Assembly: GCA_020725465.1 (NCBI GenBank)
Contig: DYEY01000024.1
Location: forward strand, 45,069-109,068
DNA: 64,000 nucleotides
Direction: 5' to 3'
Origin: Dethiobacter sp.
Lineage (GTDB): Bacteria > Bacillota > Dethiobacteria > Dethiobacterales > Dethiobacteraceae
Part shown: positions 61,017-64,000 of the stretch, one piece after another
Numbering within the stretch: position 1 is the stretch's first letter
Layout: every line of letters begins with the position of its first letter
Position numbers and translations under genes: made by a program
Notes under the pieces: model-generated
Database searches by the model: none
What the model was told of the DNA's origin: nothing
What the model saw: the letters and a program-made list of their open reading frames with translations, nothing else

Positions 61017-61550
61017 GTGAAGTTAAATACCAGGCAAGTAACCCATGCTGCGCTCCTGGTGGCGCTTAGCATCGTCTTCACCCGCCTTGTGGCGGTCATC
61101 ATGATCGGCGACTTTATCCGCCTGTCTTTTGGCACTATCCCCATCTACATGGCGGGCATACTGTTTGGGCCGGTCGTGGGAGGGCTGGTCGGCGGCCTGG
61201 CTGACGGCATTGGCTTTTTTGTCAATTCCTTTGGTGGGGTATTTGTCCCGCACATTTTTCTGGCTTCCATTATGCGCGGGATAATTCCGGCCCTTGTCAT
61301 CAGGGCTTTCGGTGAAAGTGGCAAAAACTGGGCGCTTAAGGTTACAGCGGCCATCATAGCCACCGAGCTGGTCAGCGGTGTACTGCTGACGACCCTGGGT
61401 GTGTCCTGGCTGAACCAGCTGCCGTTCCATGTCAACCTGCTGCGCCGCCTGCCCGTGATGCCGGTGCAGATTGTTGTTTACAGCACACTCACCTACATGT
61501 TTACGGCAAGGCTGCGTTACTATGTGGCGGCATACCAGGCGGGAAAATAA
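61017..61550 (+). CDS. folT: ECF transporter S component, folate type (FolT)
   Basis: A 177-residue membrane protein with about six segments and the S-component start TRQVTHAALLVALSIVFTR; the helix-1 AxxxA-like pattern mediates docking to EcfT. RLSFGTIPIYMAGILFGP and GLADGIGFFV resemble FolT. The THF riboswitch upstream assigns the substrate. The ECF ATPases and EcfT are not here, so it would share a general energising module. GTG 61017 follows AAAGGAGGTG. Confidence 0.87.
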   Translation: MKLNTRQVTHAALLVALSIVFTRLVAVIMIGDFIRLSFGTIPIYMAGILFGPVVGGLVGGLADGIGFFVNSFGGVFVPHIFLASIMRGIIPALVIRAFGESGKNWALKVTAAIIATELVSGVLLTTLGVSWLNQLPFHVNLLRRLPVMPVQIVVYSTLTYMFTARLRYYVAAYQAGK

Positions 61551-61563
61551 AAAGGATTGCTCC

Positions 61564-61590
61564 AGGCGGCTTACGGGCCGCCTTCTTATT
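61564..61590 (+). terminator. Intrinsic terminator of folT
   Basis: AGGCGGC-TTACGG-GCCGCCT followed by TCTTATT; the U-tract is interrupted. Confidence 0.6.
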
Positions 61591-61619
61591 GTTGTTTAAG
61601 TAAGCGTTGCCGGCGGGCG

Positions 61620-61648
61620 TTGACAGCGAAGGCGACAATATTTACAAT
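61620..61648 (+). promoter_or_regulatory. Sigma-A promoter of birA with dyad
   Basis: TTGACA (61620-61625), 17-nt spacer, TACAAT (61643-61648). GACAATA (61634-61640) and TATTGTC (61651-61657) form a dyad across the -10. Confidence 0.72.
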
Positions 61649-61691
61649 GGTATTGTCAACCGTACAGCACAGAAGGGTTTACGGAGGTCAT

Positions 61692-62657
61692 ATGAAAGAG
61701 ACGCTGCTGGCTGTTCTAAAAAGCAACCGGGGTAGCTATGTTTCCGGAGAGGAGTTAAGCCGGAGGCTCGGCGTGTCGCGCACCGCGGTGTGGAAGCATG
61801 TAAAGGCGCTGCGCGCGGAGGGCTATGGCATTGAATCGTCCCCCCGGCTTGGCTACCGCCTGGTGGCGGCGACGGATTTGCTCCTGCCGGCGGAGATACT
61901 GGATGGTTTGCTGTCAGCTCGCCTGGGCAGGCGCGTTGTGTACCTGGATGATACCGTTTCCACCAACCGCGTGGCCCGTGAGCTGGCGGCGGCGGGAGAG
62001 CCGGAGGGGACGCTGGTGCTGGCGGAGACGCAGACCGGCGGGAGAGGCAGGCTTGGCCGCAACTGGAGCTCGCCCGCGGGAGGAATCTGGCTTTCCCTGA
62101 TATTGCGGCCCGAGCTTCCGCCGCACCGGCTGCAGCTGCTGACCCTCACAGCCGCGGTGGCGGCAGCGGAGGCGTGTGAGGATACCGCCGGTGTCAGCCC
62201 CGGGATAAAATGGCCCAACGATCTGCTGTGCGCTGGGAGGAAACTGGCAGGCATACTCACCGAGGGGGCGGCGGAGGCGGACAGGTTGGATTACCTGGTG
62301 CTGGGAGTGGGTGTCAACGCCAACCTGCAGGAGGAGGATTTCCCCACGGAGCTTAGGGGCCAGGCAACTTCACTGCTGCTGGAAAGCGGCCAGCGGGTGG
62401 ACCGGGCGGCCTGGGTAAGGAAGTTTCTTTTAAGCCTGGAAGGGTACCTCCCTGCTAAGGAGGTGGTCCGGGAAGAATGGCGGCGCCGCGCGGTGACGCT
62501 GGGAAAACGGGTAACTGTGAAAATGACCGGGCGGACCGTGGAGGGCACTGCCCTTGACTTGGATGAAACAGGCGCCCTGCTTGTCAGGACGGAAAACGGG
62601 GTAGAAGCGGTGCTGGCCGGTGACGTTACCCTCAAGTCGGATATTAAGGAGGAGTAG
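61692..62657 (+). CDS. birA: Biotin-[acetyl-CoA carboxylase] ligase and biotin repressor
   Basis: Attaches biotin to carboxylases; 321 residues. An N-terminal winged HTH (GEELSRRLGVSRTAVWKHV) makes it a group II, DNA-binding BirA, so it may also repress biotin genes. The ligase domain has ETQTGGRGRLGRNW and IKWPNDLL. ATG 61692 follows GGAGGTC. A dyad in its own promoter could allow self-control. Confidence 0.95.
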   Translation: MKETLLAVLKSNRGSYVSGEELSRRLGVSRTAVWKHVKALRAEGYGIESSPRLGYRLVAATDLLLPAEILDGLLSARLGRRVVYLDDTVSTNRVARELAAAGEPEGTLVLAETQTGGRGRLGRNWSSPAGGIWLSLILRPELPPHRLQLLTLTAAVAAAEACEDTAGVSPGIKWPNDLLCAGRKLAGILTEGAAEADRLDYLVLGVGVNANLQEEDFPTELRGQATSLLLESGQRVDRAAWVRKFLLSLEGYLPAKEVVREEWRRRAVTLGKRVTVKMTGRTVEGTALDLDETGALLVRTENGVEAVLAGDVTLKSDIKEE

Positions 62658-62660
62658 CCA

Positions 62661-63431
62661 ATGCTTCTGGCAGTGGATGTGGGCAATACCAATATAGTGC
62701 TTGGCGTTTATGAAGGGGACAACCTGAAGCTCTCCTGGCGTATCTCCACCAACCGCCAGCAGACGGGAGACGAGTACGGCGTTATTTTAAAGAATCTTTT
62801 TAGCCAAGCGGGGCTGGACGGCAATTGCCTGACCGGTATCATCATCTCTTCGGTGGTGCCGCCCCTGATGCTGTCCCTGGAAGAAATGGCGCTGCGCTAT
62901 TTTAATATCGAGCCCATGGTGGTGGGGCCCGGCATTAAGACCGGACTGAATATTATCATGGATAACCCGAGAGAAGTGGGTGCCGACCGTATTGTTAACG
63001 CCGTGGCCGGTTTTGAGCTTTACGGCGGGCCGTTGATCATCGTGGATTTCGGTACCGCCACCACTTTCGACGCCATTTCGGAGCGGGGTGACTACCTGGG
63101 CGGGGCAATCGCACCGGGTATCAGCATTTCCACCGAAGCGCTCTTTCAGAGGGCGGCCAAACTGCCGCGGGTGGAACTGGTGAAACCGAAGCGGGTTATC
63201 GGGCGGGATACCATCACCAGTATGCAGTCCGGTATAATCTACGGCTTTGTCGGACAGGTGGACGGAATTGTACGGCGGATGTGCCGGGAGTTTGACAAAT
63301 CGCCCAGGGTTATCGCCACCGGCGGCCTGGCCAGGCTGATAGCCAACGAATCGGAAACCCTGGAGATTGTAAACCCGATGCTTACGCTGGAAGGGTTAAG
63401 GATTATCTACCAGCGTAACATTATTAAATAA
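62661..63431 (+). CDS. coaX: Type III pantothenate kinase
   Basis: First step of coenzyme A synthesis. The 256-residue ASKHA-fold protein has [30 protein letters not shown] and [21 protein letters not shown] precedes ATG 62661, 3 bp after birA, so both are in one transcript. Confidence 0.96.
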   Translation: MLLAVDVGNTNIVLGVYEGDNLKLSWRISTNRQQTGDEYGVILKNLFSQAGLDGNCLTGIIISSVVPPLMLSLEEMALRYFNIEPMVVGPGIKTGLNIIMDNPREVGADRIVNAVAGFELYGGPLIIVDFGTATTFDAISERGDYLGGAIAPGISISTEALFQRAAKLPRVELVKPKRVIGRDTITSMQSGIIYGFVGQVDGIVRRMCREFDKSPRVIATGGLARLIANESETLEIVNPMLTLEGLRIIYQRNIIK

Positions 63432-63508
63432 ATTCTCTAATAAAAGAGGATAATTGTATTATTTGGCGAATATTACCTGCATAGCTTTCAGTGAATGGAG
63501 GGCAGGGT

Positions 63509-63664
63509 GTGCCTTACAAGGTTTGTACTTATTGCGGCAAAACTTCTTATTCTGCCGCCGATTCGCCTACGGTAAAGTGGTTATGTCCTTACTGCGAAAA
63601 GGATATATCCAACGTGCCGGGGCAGACATCACCGCCGGAAAAAAATCAAAATCAAAAACCCTGA
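63509..63664 (+). CDS. Small zinc-ribbon protein
   Basis: A 51-residue protein with two CxxC pairs (CTYC at 6-9, CPYC at 26-29) and a Pro/Asn/Gln-rich tail. GTG 63509 lies 6 nt after GGAGG, and a strong terminator follows the stop by one base, which together support a real gene. It has no recognised function; short zinc ribbons of this type often bind nucleic acid or act in sporulation or regulation. Confidence 0.72.
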   Translation: MPYKVCTYCGKTSYSAADSPTVKWLCPYCEKDISNVPGQTSPPEKNQNQKP

Positions 63665-63693
63665 ACGCAGGATCCCGGATCCTGTGTTTTTTT
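63665..63693 (+). terminator. Intrinsic terminator of the zinc-ribbon gene
   Basis: A 9-bp stem ACGCAGGAT/ATCCTGTGT with one G-U pair, loop CCCGG, then a run of T. Confidence 0.87.
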
Positions 63694-64000
63694 AAGGGAA
63701 ATGATTTATGGGTGTAAAAATTTATTGTAGACAAAAAAGAAGGAATCAGGGCTAAAAGAGAGAAGTTTTCCTTTCAAGGCGGAGTGACACAGCATCGCTT
63801 CTATATGCTAGAATAGTAATTCCCTTGGCATTACAAAAGAAGGGAAATGTAGCAAAAAGTCCTGAGTTTGTCAGTTGCAGCCTAAATTGAAATTAGACAC
63901 CCTTGATTTTATTGACTTTTTGGCTCGTCAAACTCACTTTTGGCCAAAAATGTAGGGACAATTTATTTTTGCAAGGCGCTTGTATGTTATGGTAATAGCA
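63694..64000. other. AT-rich region without a recognised gene
   Basis: No convincing coding frame or RNA gene. It holds an inverted repeat TTCCCTT (63820-63826)/AAGGGAA (63840-63846), a -10-like TAGAAT at about 63809, and the near-direct repeat ACTTTTTGGC/ACTTTTGGC around 63916-63944. Composition differs from the rest of the window, so it could border a mobile element to the right. Confidence 0.4.

Noticed and set aside
61653..61684. BirA operator TTGTCAAC-N16-GTTTACGG
   Set aside because: The right half matches poorly and the site would lie downstream of the transcription start; not strong enough to list as an operator.
63694..64000. End of an insertion sequence
   Set aside because: AT-rich sequence with short repeats, but no terminal inverted repeat pair or transposase fragment is visible before the window ends.
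1..64000. CRISPR arrays, rRNA or tRNA genes
   Set aside because: No regularly spaced repeats, no rRNA signature and no tRNA cloverleaf were noticed on either strand; a covariance-model scan was not possible.

Overview
The window looks like chromosomal DNA from a GC-rich, anaerobic, spore-forming Clostridia-class Firmicute of the Peptococcaceae/Desulfotomaculum/Pelotomaculum/Thermincola type; the sequence alone does not fix the genus. The reasons are a dense set of sporulation genes (spoVG, fin, spoVT, spoVB, yabP, yabQ, spoIIE), Shine-Dalgarno sites of the AGGAGG type with many GTG/TTG starts, Firmicute-like sporulation promoters, a selenocysteine formate dehydrogenase, a tungsten-type aldehyde:ferredoxin oxidoreductase (AOR), formyl-tetrahydrofolate synthetase and a multiheme c-type cytochrome lipoprotein.

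Region 1 (1-30.8 kb) is largely colinear with the Bacillus subtilis chromosomal segment spoVG-glmU-prs-ctc-pth-fin-mfd-spoVT-spoVB-mazG-yabP-yabQ-divIC-yabR-spoIIE-tilS-hpt. It is preceded by cyanophycinase/cyanophycin synthetase and ispE. Added genes are pheA, a PrsW-like membrane protein, a PrsA-like foldase, HU, a SpoIID-like lipoprotein, ppx/gppA, a YdcZ-type transporter and feoB/feoA. Candidate promoters for sigma-H (spoVG), sigma-F/G (prsW-like plus fin), sigma-G (spoVT), sigma-E (yabPQ) and a 21-bp-spaced sigma-A/Spo0A promoter (spoIIE) can be read from the sequence.

Region 2 (30.9-56.6 kb) is an about 26-kb metabolic block between hpt and ftsH, which are neighbours in B. subtilis. It starts with UspA, two paralogous NarL-type response regulators and a LysR regulator. 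Next comes the apparent operon fdhE-rnfC-rnfD-fdhA(Sec)-fdhB followed by tatC/tatA, which suggests a Tat-exported formate dehydrogenase coupled to an RnfC/RnfD-only electron-transfer module. A divergent PhnD-like lipoprotein/sensor kinase/receiver trio follows, then molybdopterin genes (moeA, mobA, mobB) and an ArsR regulator. After that comes AOR-moaD-thiF-(sigma-54 activator)-moaA-MOSC, with a sigma-54 promoter and a palindromic upstream activator site before AOR. A pentaheme cytochrome lipoprotein closes the block.

Region 3 (56.7-64 kb) returns to housekeeping: ftsH, fhs, a tetrahydrofolate riboswitch controlling a FolT-type folate transporter subunit, birA, coaX and a 51-residue zinc-ribbon protein. 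The last 300 bases are AT-richer and carry no recognisable gene. The parts fit an energy metabolism built on formate, C1-folate and low-potential electrons: the formate dehydrogenase and fhs meet at formate, the Moco genes serve fdhA and AOR, and Tat genes sit next to a Tat substrate. No rRNA, tRNA or CRISPR array was seen.
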